From: Maricaulis maris
Lineage (GTDB): Bacteria; Pseudomonadota; Alphaproteobacteria; Caulobacterales; Maricaulaceae
Length of the DNA stretch: 64,000 nucleotides
Reading direction: 5' to 3'
Assembly: GCF_003634045.1 (NCBI RefSeq)
Contig: NZ_RBIM01000001.1
Span: 186,001-250,000 of the forward strand
The notes below the pieces were generated by a model that was given only the letters and a program-made list of their open reading frames with translations, was not told the origin of the DNA and ran no database searches. Below, piece by piece: positions 28,713 through 37,339 of the stretch (position 1 is the stretch's first letter; the number at the start of each line of letters is the position of its first letter). The position numbers and the translations under genes are program-made.

Positions 28713-29078
28713 TGGGCGACCGGTCAATGACCGGCGCCGACAAAATCAGTACGCCCTTCAGGGATTGACTGCTCGGGCTCGCGTCGATGGCGTCTCGTGC
28801 GCAACAACCCAGTCTCAAGGCGCCAGTCCGAGTGTGCAATCGCGTGAGACCCCGTGCCGGGCGCCGGCATTGCAACACTGTGCGACCGCATTCTTCTTTC
28901 GGCAACAATCATGAAGATGTCGTCAGGCAGACCGACCTTATCGACTTGCGTCCGATGAGCGCTGCCTGATCAGCTAGCACCGGCAGCTGCTGGAAGCGTC
29001 GAATGAGGCCGAGGCGGGGTAGTGACGGCGCCGCCTTTCCGGTAGGGGAGGGATAATACAAGCACACGCGAGGATGTG
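28713..29078. other. 366-nt non-coding stretch between glmM and the AraC-type gene
   Basis: No supported gene on either strand. It contains a short palindrome around 28721-28735 (CCGGTCA/TGACCGG), the 11-base repeat GTCTCAAGGCG at 28812-28822 shared with the hairpin at 26187-26197, and a small hairpin TGCCGG-GCG-CCGGCA at 28855-28869. The AraC-type gene's promoter should lie at its right end. A small RNA cannot be excluded. Confidence 0.5.
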
Positions 29079-30278
29079 ATGGCCGGTCTGTTTTTGCCGT
29101 TGGAACTGACCCTGTCCGAATTCCTGGAGCTGGTGGCCGGCGGGATGACAGCCGCGACGGCGCTGTTCGCCGGCCTGTTGCTGCTCGGTCGCGATCACGA
29201 TGCGCGCATGCGTGCGCTCGGCCTCGCCATCTTCCTGCTTGCGACCGCTGTGTCGGAACTGGATGAGCTTGCGATGCTCGGCGGCGCCTATGTCGCCTAT
29301 CCGCATCTGGCGATGGTGTTCTGGCCGGTCACCGTGGTGATCGGCCCGGCCATCCTGCTTTATGTGAGGGACATGACCGCGGCTCAGCGACGACCGCTGA
29401 CGCCGATACGCCTTGTCCGCTATTTCTGGTCGGTTCCCGCAGGCTATGTGATCGCACTGCCATTCTATTTCCTGCCAGCCGACAGAAAACTGGCCTTGTT
29501 TGCCGGCGAAACCGACGGGCTCGAGCTGGCCGCTGCCGTACCCCTGGTCTTGATGGCGACCTTCCTCGTTATCGCATTTGTCTCCCTGGTGATCGCGTAC
29601 CGGGCCCTGCTCGTTCACACCCGCTCGGTGCGCAACCTGTTCGCCAATATCGAGGACAAGTCGCTGAGCTGGGTGCGGGTGGTCCTGTTTGTCCTGTCGG
29701 CGGCCTGGATATGGGGGGCAGTGATGGTGATGTGGCGCTTCGACAATAGTCTGCCGGGCTGGCAGGGCCTCGCGGCAACGGTGCTGGAGTTGGGCTGGGT
29801 CTTTGCGTTCGGCTTTTTTGGCGTACGTCAGGCGGCGATCTACAAGCCGGTCGAGCCGGCGACGCCATCGGTGCCGACCGGAAAATATCATCGCTCGGCA
29901 CTGGATGCGCCGCGCATGCAACGGATCGCAGGTCGTGTCGCTGCGGCCATGGAGGAGCGGAAGCTATACCGCGACTCAACCCTGTCCTTGCGCCAGCTCT
30001 CGGACGAAATCCGGGTCTCCGAGAACTATATTTCGCAAACCCTGAACGACCAGATGGGGCGAAATTTCTTCGACTATGTAAATGCCTGGCGCATCGGTGA
30101 GGCCTGCCAGCGCCTCGCCGCCGGAGCCCGGATACTGGAAACCGCGCACGCGACCGGCTTCAATTCACGGTCAACCTTCAATGCCGCTTTTCGCAAACAC
30201 ACCGGCATGACGCCCAGTGCCTGGCGTCGGGAACCCGAAGTCTGGCCTGACGGATTGCCGCGGCCGGACACCGCCTGA
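29079..30278 (+). CDS. Membrane-anchored AraC-family transcriptional regulator
   Basis: Regulator of 399 aa. Residues 1-260 contain about seven hydrophobic segments, so the sensor half is in the membrane. The C-terminal AraC HTH domain (about residues 290-385) has LSLRQLSDEIRVSENYISQTLNDQMGRNFFDYVNAWRI and the second helix pair ILETAHATGFNSRSTFNAAFRKHTGMTPSAWR. This architecture is known for AraC proteins that respond to membrane or extracellular cues. The ATG at 29079 has GCGAGG upstream. The likely target is the next gene, an OmpV-like porin whose promoter has repeated boxes. Confidence 0.87.
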   Translation: MAGLFLPLELTLSEFLELVAGGMTAATALFAGLLLLGRDHDARMRALGLAIFLLATAVSELDELAMLGGAYVAYPHLAMVFWPVTVVIGPAILLYVRDMTAAQRRPLTPIRLVRYFWSVPAGYVIALPFYFLPADRKLALFAGETDGLELAAAVPLVLMATFLVIAFVSLVIAYRALLVHTRSVRNLFANIEDKSLSWVRVVLFVLSAAWIWGAVMVMWRFDNSLPGWQGLAATVLELGWVFAFGFFGVRQAAIYKPVEPATPSVPTGKYHRSALDAPRMQRIAGRVAAAMEERKLYRDSTLSLRQLSDEIRVSENYISQTLNDQMGRNFFDYVNAWRIGEACQRLAAGARILETAHATGFNSRSTFNAAFRKHTGMTPSAWRREPEVWPDGLPRPDTA

Positions 30279-30303
30279 ATTTTCCGATTGTCTCACTGCG
30301 ATC

Positions 30304-30357
30304 ATGTCCGGGCGTGACCGTCCGGACATCTGAACGTACCGGCCTGACGGTCCGGAC
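30304..30357. promoter_or_regulatory. Repeated GTCCGG boxes upstream of ompV-like gene
   Basis: Two 13-base direct repeats, TGACCGTCCGGAC at 30315-30327 and TGACGGTCCGGAC at 30345-30357, lie exactly 30 bp apart and differ at one position. An 8-bp inverted repeat, ATGTCCGG (30304-30311) with CCGGACAT (30322-30329), overlaps the first. Spacing near three helical turns and position between an AraC-type gene and an outer-membrane protein gene fit an activator site. Confidence 0.55.
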
Positions 30358-30464
30358 GACTTTGTGTGCCGCCGACGGTCACAAGTCGAGCCGGCCCGTT
30401 GCTCCCATCTCCCCAGATAAGTCCCCCCGGGGGCAGCGGGCGCCAACCAAAGGTGAGAGTGAAG

Positions 30465-31229
30465 ATGAAGCTTGTTTATTGCTGGAGTATCCTGGCCTCG
30501 GTCGCGGTGGCGTCGAGCCTGTGTTGCGGCAATGTCGGCGCGCAAGAGCTAGAGCGCCGATGGACGTTCGGGCTTGGCGTCGCCATTGAGTCCAATCCCT
30601 ATCTCGGCGCGACCGATGACACGACGGTCAAGGCGCTGCCCTATATTGCCTACGAAGGAGACCGCTTCTCTGTGTCACCCGAAGGGCTTGAGGTCGGCCT
30701 GTATGAGAATGACCGGATCCGTCTTGAAGGGCTTGTTGCACCGCGCTGGCAGTTTTCGGACCCGGCAGACGTGCCCGACCTGTCAGACATGCAGCGGGAA
30801 ATCGCGGTGGATGCCGGCTTCCGCCTGTCGACTGAAACCGGCCCGGTCTCGATTTCCCTCGACTATCTCACTGACATATCCGGCCGCCACAAGGGCCAGG
30901 AAGTGGCGCTGACGGCGGGCGTGGTGTCGCAAATCGCGCCGCGATGGACGGTGGCGGCAGAAACCGGCGCCCGTTGGCGTGATGGAGATCTGGGCACCTA
31001 CATGTATGGCGTCTTTGCCGATGAGGTTGCCCTCGACCGCCCGGCCTATTCGGTCAGCGGCACTGTATCGCCGTTCTTCGGGGCGACCGCCAGATACGCC
31101 CTGACGGACCGTGTCGCCCTGGTCGGCGGCATCGAGTTCGAGATGATCCCCGACGAGGGACGCGACAGCCCGATCATTGATGCCGACTCCCAGTACGGCG
31201 CCTTCCTTGCTGTCACCATGCGGTATTAG
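30465..31229 (+). CDS. MipA/OmpV-family outer-membrane protein
   Basis: Predicted outer-membrane barrel of 254 aa. The ATG at 30465 gives a signal peptide ending CCGNVGAQ; an in-frame ATG at 30366 would place a hydrophilic leader before it and is rejected. The mature part begins RRWTFGLGVAIESNPYLGATD, typical of the family, and has alternating barrel strands ending in a C-terminal aromatic (TMRY). MipA can scaffold murein enzymes and OmpV relatives act as porins or adhesins; which applies here is unknown. It is probably controlled by the AraC-type protein encoded upstream. Confidence 0.85.
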   Translation: MKLVYCWSILASVAVASSLCCGNVGAQELERRWTFGLGVAIESNPYLGATDDTTVKALPYIAYEGDRFSVSPEGLEVGLYENDRIRLEGLVAPRWQFSDPADVPDLSDMQREIAVDAGFRLSTETGPVSISLDYLTDISGRHKGQEVALTAGVVSQIAPRWTVAAETGARWRDGDLGTYMYGVFADEVALDRPAYSVSGTVSPFFGATARYALTDRVALVGGIEFEMIPDEGRDSPIIDADSQYGAFLAVTMRY

Positions 31230-31268
31230 GGCTGCATGTCGCGCCGTGCGGGGATCGGGAGGCGGCCC

Positions 31269-31886
31269 ATGGGCTTCATCTGCCAGCGTCCCGGCACGGC
31301 GCTGCTCGGACTTGCGGCCGTGGCGGTTTGCGTCGGGTCCCTGGCTTATTTCTCGGCGCCGGTCGGGGATTATCCGTTTGACGAGCAGAACCGCGCCTAT
31401 GCCGGCCTTCATGATGTGCTGGTGGTCCATATCGCCGCAGGCATGACGGCTTTGCTGGCCGGACCGATCCAGTTGCTGGTTTGCATGCAGGCCCGGCTCA
31501 GGGCGCTGCATCGCCTCGTCGGCGTGACCTTTGCCGGCGCAGCGGTGCTATGCGCTGTCTGCGGGTTGATCCTCGCCGGGCATGCGTTTGGCGGTGGACC
31601 CAACAATGCCGCGTTCTCGGCGTTGGCAGTGTTGCTGCTTGTCACCACCGTCATGGGGGTTGGCAAAATTCTCATCCGCGATCCGGCCGGCCATCGTATC
31701 TGGATGCTGCGCGCCTATGCGTTGATTTTCTCCGCCGTCACGCTCCGGGCGGAAACCGCGGTCCTGGTCGCCGGTTTCCAACTGGATTTCCCGACCGCTT
31801 ATGGCATTGCAGCCTGGACCTGCTGGGTGGGAAATCTTGTCGTGACCGAATGGCTGATCCTTGCGCGCGGTGCGCGGCGTTCCTGA
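31269..31886 (+). CDS. DUF2306-type membrane protein
   Basis: Integral membrane protein of 205 aa with about six hydrophobic helices. The start at 31269 has GGGAGG at 31257-31262; an ATG at 31236 is possible but lacks a good site. The block HIAAGMTALLAGPIQLL and the histidine in LRALHRLVGVTFAG resemble DUF2306 proteins, a family of unknown function with conserved intramembrane histidines. It follows the OmpV-like gene closely and may be co-transcribed. Confidence 0.7.
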   Translation: MGFICQRPGTALLGLAAVAVCVGSLAYFSAPVGDYPFDEQNRAYAGLHDVLVVHIAAGMTALLAGPIQLLVCMQARLRALHRLVGVTFAGAAVLCAVCGLILAGHAFGGGPNNAAFSALAVLLLVTTVMGVGKILIRDPAGHRIWMLRAYALIFSAVTLRAETAVLVAGFQLDFPTAYGIAAWTCWVGNLVVTEWLILARGARRS

Positions 31887-31945
31887 ACGGTTGTTGTGCC
31901 GGGGCAAGTCCGGCTAACCTCCAGCCAGCCAATGCGGATCAGCTC

Positions 31946-32578
31946 ATGTCGACACAATCATCCCCCTCCCTGCCGTCCTGGTTCGGTCGTGCCCTTGTCG
32001 AGGGGTTTTTGATCGTCTTTGCGGTCGTGCTCGGTTTTCTCGTCAATGAATGGCGCGAGGATGTGGCGGATCGGCGCGCGGCCGAGGCGGCGATGGGCCG
32101 TGTCGTCGCCGAGATCGAGGCCAATATCGCGGCCCTGGAAGCCGTCGCCGGCTATCACGAGGAGGTGGTCGAGCGGATCGGTGCGCGGCTCGCGGAACTC
32201 GAGGCCTCGCCGGAGGGGGCCGAGGGCGTGCTGTTCGATGAATTCCCCCGCGTTCTGCCGCGCGGGGTCAATGCGCCGGGCTTGTCGCGTTTTGCCTGGG
32301 AGCACGCCCAGCAGCATGGCCGACTCAATGTTCTGCCCTATGCCCGCGTATCCGAGGTCGCCCGGATCTATGAAATGCAGGCCAATGGTGTGGAATCGAC
32401 TTGGCGGCAAATCGTCGAATTATTGTTTGCCGGGCCGGAAATCATGCGCCCGCAGGATCTCGGCCCCAGCCTGCGCTTCACCCAGATCGGCTTTACCGAA
32501 CTGGCCTCCCAGGAACGCTTCCTGATCGGCCAGTATGAGCGTTTGCTGGAGAGGCTGGACGAGAGCCCGGACGCCTAG
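31946..32578 (+). CDS. Hypothetical single-pass membrane protein
   Basis: Not recognised as a known family. The 210-aa product has one N-terminal helix (about residues 17-37, GFLIVFAVVLGFLVNEW), then a long, charged, largely helical domain with coiled-coil-like stretches (AEIEANIAALEAVAGYHEEV). The start at 31946 begins right before the hydrophobic segment; the frame continues open upstream only by chance overlap with the previous gene. Proteins with this helix-plus-coil layout occur beside various envelope genes. A cytoplasmic or periplasmic scaffold role would be speculation. Confidence 0.65.
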   Translation: MSTQSSPSLPSWFGRALVEGFLIVFAVVLGFLVNEWREDVADRRAAEAAMGRVVAEIEANIAALEAVAGYHEEVVERIGARLAELEASPEGAEGVLFDEFPRVLPRGVNAPGLSRFAWEHAQQHGRLNVLPYARVSEVARIYEMQANGVESTWRQIVELLFAGPEIMRPQDLGPSLRFTQIGFTELASQERFLIGQYERLLERLDESPDA

Positions 32579-32718
32579 CCATTCCGATCCGTCGGCAGAT
32601 CATTCAGCGGGCGAGGGACAGGCACTAAAGATACATGGTCCCCGTCCTGCTTTTGCGGAGCGCGGCAATTCGGTCAGCGCCCCTTGCCGCGGGGCGGGTG
32701 ATTGCGTACCTCCGATGC

Positions 32719-33489
32719 ATGACTCGCATCACACCGCTCGAAGGCGTCCACAATTTCCGGCATTTCCACGGCTATGAAGGTCGGGATGGCGCACGCGTGA
32801 AGGACGGGCTTTACCGCTCCGGCCACTTTTCCCGTGCCAGTGACAATGACTGGAACCATATCGGCGGGCTGGGCATCCGGGTCGTCGCGGATTTGCGCAA
32901 GCCGCGCGAACGCACCAACGAGCCCTCCAACTGGCCGGATCCGATCGCGCCGCGTGTGCTGGCCTCCGACAAGGGTGATGCCGGCGAGCCGCCGCACCTG
33001 CGCTTTTTGCGCATGGGTGTGCACACGCCGGACGGGGTGCGTGACTATATGCTCTCGGCCTATCGCCGCATTCCGATGGAAGAGGGCAATATGGATGTCT
33101 ATCGCGACGCCTACCGGGCGCTCGCGACCGGCGACGCCGAGGCCGGCTTCCTCGTCCACTGTGCTGCCGGCAAGGACCGGACCGGGATATTCTGCGCCCT
33201 TGTGCTCGACGAGTTGGGCGTCGATCGTGATACCGTCATCGCGGATTACGAGATGACCAATCAGGCGGTGAATTTCGACGCCATAATCCCGCGCATCCGT
33301 GAGCGCGTGCTGGCCGATTATGGACAGGCCATGGAGCCGGACATGATGCGGGTCTTCCTGGGTGTCGATGGTGATTATCTTCGCCAGGCTTTCGAGACCA
33401 TGGGCGGGGTTGATCATTATGTGCGTGAGCATCTTGGCATTACCGAGGATGAACGCGCCGCCCTGCGCGCACGCTGGCTGACCGGCTGA
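32719..33489 (+). CDS. Tyrosine/dual-specificity-type protein phosphatase
   Basis: Phosphatase of 256 aa of the bacterial PTP class. The P-loop HCAAGKDRTG carries nucleophile Cys148 and Arg154 (CX5R), and the first block GVHNFRHFHGYEGRDG...LYRSGHFSRAS is typical. The general-acid region lies near the DLRKPRERTNEP stretch. The start at 32719 lacks a clear ribosome site; longer frames from 32635 add an unlikely leader. No cognate kinase gene is nearby. The substrate may be a phosphoprotein, phosphoinositide or sugar phosphate. Confidence 0.85.
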   Translation: MTRITPLEGVHNFRHFHGYEGRDGARVKDGLYRSGHFSRASDNDWNHIGGLGIRVVADLRKPRERTNEPSNWPDPIAPRVLASDKGDAGEPPHLRFLRMGVHTPDGVRDYMLSAYRRIPMEEGNMDVYRDAYRALATGDAEAGFLVHCAAGKDRTGIFCALVLDELGVDRDTVIADYEMTNQAVNFDAIIPRIRERVLADYGQAMEPDMMRVFLGVDGDYLRQAFETMGGVDHYVREHLGITEDERAALRARWLTG

Positions 33490-33503
33490 CCCGGCCTCCC
33501 GCC

Positions 33504-34796
33504 ATGGCCGCTCCACACCCTGAAACCCATCTGCCCTGGCGCGACCCGCTCGTCGTGTTTGCGCCTTGGGCCGAGACGCCGAACGCGCTGCTCCTGCATG
33601 ACGGCCGACACAATCGCGCGCGTCTCTTCGTGCATCCCGACCGGGTGATGACCGGGACGGATCGGGCCGATTTCGACGCGCTGGCGGCCATTGCGCGCCG
33701 CGAAGGGGGCGTCTGGGCCGGCCTGTTCGGCTATGACCTTGCCGCCGCCTTTGAACGCCTGCCGCATCTCGATCCGCGCTGGCCACCGCTTGCGATGGCC
33801 CGCTATCCCGCCTGGGCCGAATTTGATCGGGACGGTGGCATGATCCGGGTTCGCGGCGGGTCTGCCGGTGCTGTTGCCCGGCTGGCCGATGCCATCAATG
33901 CCGTCCCGGACGCGGCGTCGACTGCTGCGGTTGACGCGCGGGCACTCGACTGGTCGCCGCGCTGGGACCGCAACACCTATCTCGCAGCTGCCGGCAAGGC
34001 GCGCGACTATGTCCATGCCGGTGATGTCTTCCAGGTCAATCTTTCGCAGGCCTTTGACGTTTGGCTCGATCCGGTCGACACGCCCTGGCAGGTCTTTGCC
34101 CGTCTGTGTGAGGCCTCGCCTGCGCCGCATGCCGCATATCTCTGCCTCGACGCGGACCATGTCGTGCTGACCAATTCGCCGGAGCGTTTCCTCAAGGTCG
34201 GGGGGCGCCGTGTCGAGGCGCGGCCGATCAAGGGCACGCGGCGCCGATCTGCCGATCCGGCCGAGGACAAGGCCTTGGCCGCTGAATTGTTAGCCAGCGC
34301 CAAGGACCGGGCGGAAAACCTGATGATTGTCGACCTGATGCGCAATGACCTGTCGCGGGTCTGTGCGCCCGGTTCGGTCAGCGTGCCGGTGCTGTGCGAG
34401 ATCGAGAGCTATGCCAATGTCCATCATCTGGTCTCGGTGGTGGAGGGTGACCTTGCCGACGGGCGCGACGGGTTCGACCTTCTGGCCGCCAGCTTCCCGC
34501 CCGGCTCGATCACCGGCGCCCCGAAGGTGCGGGCGATGGAGATCATTTCCGAACTCGAGGGCGAGCCGCGCGGCGCCTATTGTGGTGCGCTGGGCTGGAT
34601 CGACATGGAACGCGGCGATATGGACTTCAATGTCATGATCCGCACGGCGGCCCTGCGCCGCGATGGCGGCCAATGGCGCGCCAGCCTGCGCTCCGGCGGT
34701 GGTATTGTCGCCGATAGCGAGCCGGTCGCGGAGTACGAGGAAACACTGACCAAGGTCTCGGCCCTGCGCCAGGCCTTGGGGGCGGGATCGGCATGA
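33504..34796 (+). CDS. pabB: Aminodeoxychorismate synthase component I
   Basis: Chorismate-utilising enzyme of 430 aa that makes 4-amino-4-deoxychorismate for folate. The C-terminal chorismate-binding domain shows FQVNLSQAFDV, PIKGTRRRSADP, LMIVDLMRNDLSRV, PPGSITGAPKVRAMEIISELE and DFNVMIRTAAL. The PIKGT motif with its lysine is the PabB form and separates it from the PIAGT of anthranilate synthase. The N-terminal region is shorter than in TrpE. It overlaps pabC by 4 nt, which supports the folate assignment. Confidence 0.92.
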   Translation: MAAPHPETHLPWRDPLVVFAPWAETPNALLLHDGRHNRARLFVHPDRVMTGTDRADFDALAAIARREGGVWAGLFGYDLAAAFERLPHLDPRWPPLAMARYPAWAEFDRDGGMIRVRGGSAGAVARLADAINAVPDAASTAAVDARALDWSPRWDRNTYLAAAGKARDYVHAGDVFQVNLSQAFDVWLDPVDTPWQVFARLCEASPAPHAAYLCLDADHVVLTNSPERFLKVGGRRVEARPIKGTRRRSADPAEDKALAAELLASAKDRAENLMIVDLMRNDLSRVCAPGSVSVPVLCEIESYANVHHLVSVVEGDLADGRDGFDLLAASFPPGSITGAPKVRAMEIISELEGEPRGAYCGALGWIDMERGDMDFNVMIRTAALRRDGGQWRASLRSGGGIVADSEPVAEYEETLTKVSALRQALGAGSA

Positions 34797-35593
34797 ACGG
34801 AATTGCTTTCAAGGATGGCGAGTGGATCGAAACCGCCCGCACCGGCTGGAGCCTCGCGGATCGGGGCGGTCTTCTGGGCGACGGCCTGTTTGAAACCCTG
34901 CATGTGATCAAGGGCAAGGCGGTCCGTTTTGATCGCCATATGACGCGTCTGGCACGCAGCGCGGCCGAACTCGGCTTGCCGGGGCCACACGACGCTGACG
35001 GCATGGCCGGCCTGATCGAGGAATTGGTGGCGCGCAATGCGCTCAAGGACGCGATGGTGCGCCTCACCCTGACGGCCGGGCCGGGGCCGCGCGGTCTGGA
35101 GCGGCCCGACGAGCTGGTCCCGTCGCTGACTCTGACGGCCTCGCCCCGCGCTGCGCCGCCCGCCTCCATTGCCCTGTCGCTCAGTGAAATCCGTCGCTCG
35201 CCGGCCAGTCTGGCGGCGCGCCACAAGACCCTGTCCTACATGGACAATATCCAGGCGCGCCGGCAGGCGCGCGGGCAGGGGGCTGACATGGCCTTGCTGC
35301 TGGATACGCGCGGTCATGTGTCGGGTGGCGACAGCGCCAATGTGTTCTGGCTGATTGCCGGCGAGGTCTATACGCCGGCGACCGCTTGCGGTGTTCTCGC
35401 CGGGACGGTGCGGGCCGAGATTCTTGACTCGATGCCGGTCGAAACCGGTGCGTTCGGACTGGATGTGCTGGAGGGGGCTGAGGCGGTGTTCGTGACCAAT
35501 GCCGCCTTCGGCGCGGTTCCCGTAGCGACGCTCGACGGGCGTGCCCTGGGGACCGGCGAATTGCCGGCGCGGATCAAGGCGCTCTTTGCCTAA
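34793..35593 (+). CDS. pabC: Aminodeoxychorismate lyase (class IV PLP enzyme)
   Basis: PLP-dependent fold-type IV enzyme of 266 aa that should release pyruvate from aminodeoxychorismate to give 4-aminobenzoate. It has DRGGLLGDGLFETLHVIKGK near the N-terminus, the catalytic lysine in ARHKTLSYMDNI, and the phosphate-binding GVLAGTVRAEIL and VTNAAFGAVPV blocks. The family also contains D-amino-acid and branched-chain aminotransferases, but coupling to pabB (4-nt overlap) favours lyase. The stop overlaps the convergent TadE-like gene's stop in CTAA at 35590-35593. Confidence 0.88.
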   Translation: MNGIAFKDGEWIETARTGWSLADRGGLLGDGLFETLHVIKGKAVRFDRHMTRLARSAAELGLPGPHDADGMAGLIEELVARNALKDAMVRLTLTAGPGPRGLERPDELVPSLTLTASPRAAPPASIALSLSEIRRSPASLAARHKTLSYMDNIQARRQARGQGADMALLLDTRGHVSGGDSANVFWLIAGEVYTPATACGVLAGTVRAEILDSMPVETGAFGLDVLEGAEAVFVTNAAFGAVPVATLDGRALGTGELPARIKALFA

Positions 35594-36141
35594 CTCCGCG
35601 AGACGACGATCGAGCGGCGCGGGCGGAGATAGAAGATTTCAGAAATATTGAACTGGCTTACCCCAAGCTCGCCGAACATGGTGTCGTACTCGTAGTTCAC
35701 CTCGACCATGATGACGGAACGATTGCGCTCCAACACACCGCTGGGAATGGTCACCGTGCTGCCCTCGGAATAGGGCGCCATGCCTTGCGCGTCGGACCAT
35801 TGCACTTCGACATTATCGCTGCTGTCCATCAGCACCGAGGTGATGCGGATCTGCAGCGGGGTCGGGTCAAACGGCGCCGCGATGACAGAGCCGGCATTGA
35901 GAATGTCGGTCATCTCGTCATCGGTGATGATGTCGTCCTGGGCGACCAGGTCGGCGAGGGCGCTGGAGATCGAGGTGATCTTGCGGTCGATCGAAAGGGC
36001 CAGGCTGATCTCCACCGAGCCGAGATAGAGCAGGATCATGAACGGCGCGATCAGGGCGAACTCGACCGCGGACACGCCGCGGCGGTCGCGGAAAAGACGG
36101 CTGATCGAGCGGGTGAGCGGCTTAATCATCAAAAGGCTCAT
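35590..36141 (-). CDS. TadE-like pseudopilin of the Tad pilus
   Basis: Minor pilin-like protein of 183 aa. The N-terminus carries a prepilin-type site RRGVSAVEFALIAPFMILLYLG, where the leader would be cut after Gly by a CpaA/TadV-type peptidase, followed by a hydrophobic helix and a beta-rich periplasmic domain. It overlaps the second TadE-like gene by 20 nt if started at 36141; an ATG at 36129 is an alternative. It runs divergent to the flp-cpa operon with the next two genes. Confidence 0.85.
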   Translation of the reverse strand: MSLLMIKPLTRSISRLFRDRRGVSAVEFALIAPFMILLYLGSVEISLALSIDRKITSISSALADLVAQDDIITDDEMTDILNAGSVIAAPFDPTPLQIRITSVLMDSSDNVEVQWSDAQGMAPYSEGSTVTIPSGVLERNRSVIMVEVNYEYDTMFGELGVSQFNISEIFYLRPRRSIVVSRS

Positions 36142-36691
36142 TGCGGAAAACGGTCGCGGAGGTGATCAGGCGCTGATTGTTCTCCATGTTGGACAGGGCG
36201 CCGCCGAAATTGGGGGTCATCAGCGACCAGCGATAAAAGACGCGCACCAGCACGATGTCGCCCGCGTCACCGGGTTCCCAACCAAAATCGGAATTGTCGA
36301 GGGCACCATTTTCGTCGATCGGGCTGGACTGGTCGACCGTGTCGAAGTCCTCGAACACCTGCACGTCGATCTCGAGTTTATCGCAATCGGCGACTGTCGA
36401 GATCAGGTTGCACACTTCCTGACGGAAGCCGGCTTGCGACATGCCACCGGTCTGGGCCTCGCCGGTGCGGATCTTGCGGGCTGACTCCAAAACCGCGTTT
36501 TCGAGCACGGTACCGGTGAAGAAGACAGCGGCGATTTCGATCATCGCAAAGAGAAGCAGGAAGAAGGGCGCCGCGATCATTGCGAATTCGATCGCGGTTG
36601 CACCGTTGTCGGCCCGGCAAAAGCGGGCGAGTTGCGCTTGGTGGCGCTTTGGTGCGGCTGTATCTGATGCGGTGGTCATTGGTGTCCCCAT
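36122..36691 (-). CDS. TadE/TadF-like pseudopilin of the Tad pilus
   Basis: Second minor pilin-like protein, 189 aa. After a 30-residue basic leader, the prepilin motif DNGATAIEFAMIAAPFFLLLFAMIEI is followed by a soluble domain with two cysteines (VCNLISTVADCDKL). The start may be 36691 or the in-frame ATG at 36679. The three leftward genes appear to form one transcription unit with the CpaC-N-like gene first. Confidence 0.85.
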   Translation of the reverse strand: MGTPMTTASDTAAPKRHQAQLARFCRADNGATAIEFAMIAAPFFLLLFAMIEIAAVFFTGTVLENAVLESARKIRTGEAQTGGMSQAGFRQEVCNLISTVADCDKLEIDVQVFEDFDTVDQSSPIDENGALDNSDFGWEPGDAGDIVLVRVFYRWSLMTPNFGGALSNMENNQRLITSATVFRNEPFDD

Positions 36692-36723
36692 CCAAGGCCC
36701 GGCTTTTGCGGGCCTCCTCCCTG

Positions 36724-37182
36724 TTACTGGGGATTGTCGCCGGACATCGCCGTGTCGACGATCGACAGGCGACCACGTTGCTGGTCGGTCAGGGCTTCGG
36801 TGCGTTCGGTATCGTCGCCGACGCGCGGGACCTCACCACACACCGCCCCGCAAGACAGGGTGTGCTGGTTCGGGCCGCGGAACAGGGCGACCTGGCCGGC
36901 GACCGGATTCGAGACGACGACGTCGCGCTCGTAGATGACGCGGCCGATACGGTCGATGGCGATCACATTGGTGCGGCCCTGCAGGCGACCGGTGACGATC
37001 AGTGTGCGGCCGTCATGCACCATGGCGTCGGCGATTGAGGGATTGCCGACCACAATCGCGGAGGCCTCGGCAGGCAGGCGGATCACTTCGGCATGCTCGA
37101 CAGGCACGGCCAGGTCGTGCGCCGCAACGGGGGCGACGCAGACAATCGCCAGGGTGAAGGCGGTGGCAATCCGGTTGAACAT
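36724..37182 (-). CDS. Exported protein with CpaC N-terminal (pilus assembly) domain
   Basis: Exported protein of 152 aa. The ATG at 37182 has GGAGCG 8 nt upstream and gives a signal peptide ending APVAAHD; a longer start at 37221 would spoil it. Residues about 25-95 match the small N-terminal domain found in RcpA/CpaC secretins: VIRLPAEASAIVVGNPSIADAMV then RTLIVTGRLQGRTNVIAID, the same pattern as in the full secretin at 39206. The rest is a low-complexity tail with two cysteines. It lacks the secretin pore domain. It may act as a periplasmic adaptor for the secretin. Confidence 0.82.
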   Translation of the reverse strand: MFNRIATAFTLAIVCVAPVAAHDLAVPVEHAEVIRLPAEASAIVVGNPSIADAMVHDGRTLIVTGRLQGRTNVIAIDRIGRVIYERDVVVSNPVAGQVALFRGPNQHTLSCGAVCGEVPRVGDDTERTEALTDQQRGRLSIVDTAMSGDNPQ

Positions 37183-37291
37183 GGCAGGCGCTCCGTGCCG
37201 CTGTGTGAAACTGGCGACCACTCTCGCGCGCGCGTCTGAATCTTTTCTAAACGCAGCTGAGATTGTTTGAGCTCTTTGCGCCCGGTTCCCG

Positions 37292-37306
37292 TTATTTGAA
37301 TGTTAA
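37292..37306 (+). promoter_or_regulatory. CtrA-like box upstream of flp
   Basis: TTAT-N7-TTAA matches the CtrA consensus TTAA-N7-TTAA at seven of eight fixed positions, about 150 nt upstream of the pilin start in the AT-rich divergent region. CtrA activates the pilA promoter in Caulobacter. Binding here is inference. Confidence 0.45.
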
Positions 37307-37339
37307 CTATAGCAGAGGTTCACGCAAATATATGTTTTG

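Noticed and set aside
28787-28969. 60-codon frame in the gap after glmM
   Set aside because: No ribosome site, Arg-rich composition typical of chance frames and no recognisable feature.
31481-31945. Extension of the hypothetical membrane protein into the DUF2306 gene
   Set aside because: It would overlap a recognisable membrane protein gene in another frame; the start at 31946 directly precedes the membrane helix.
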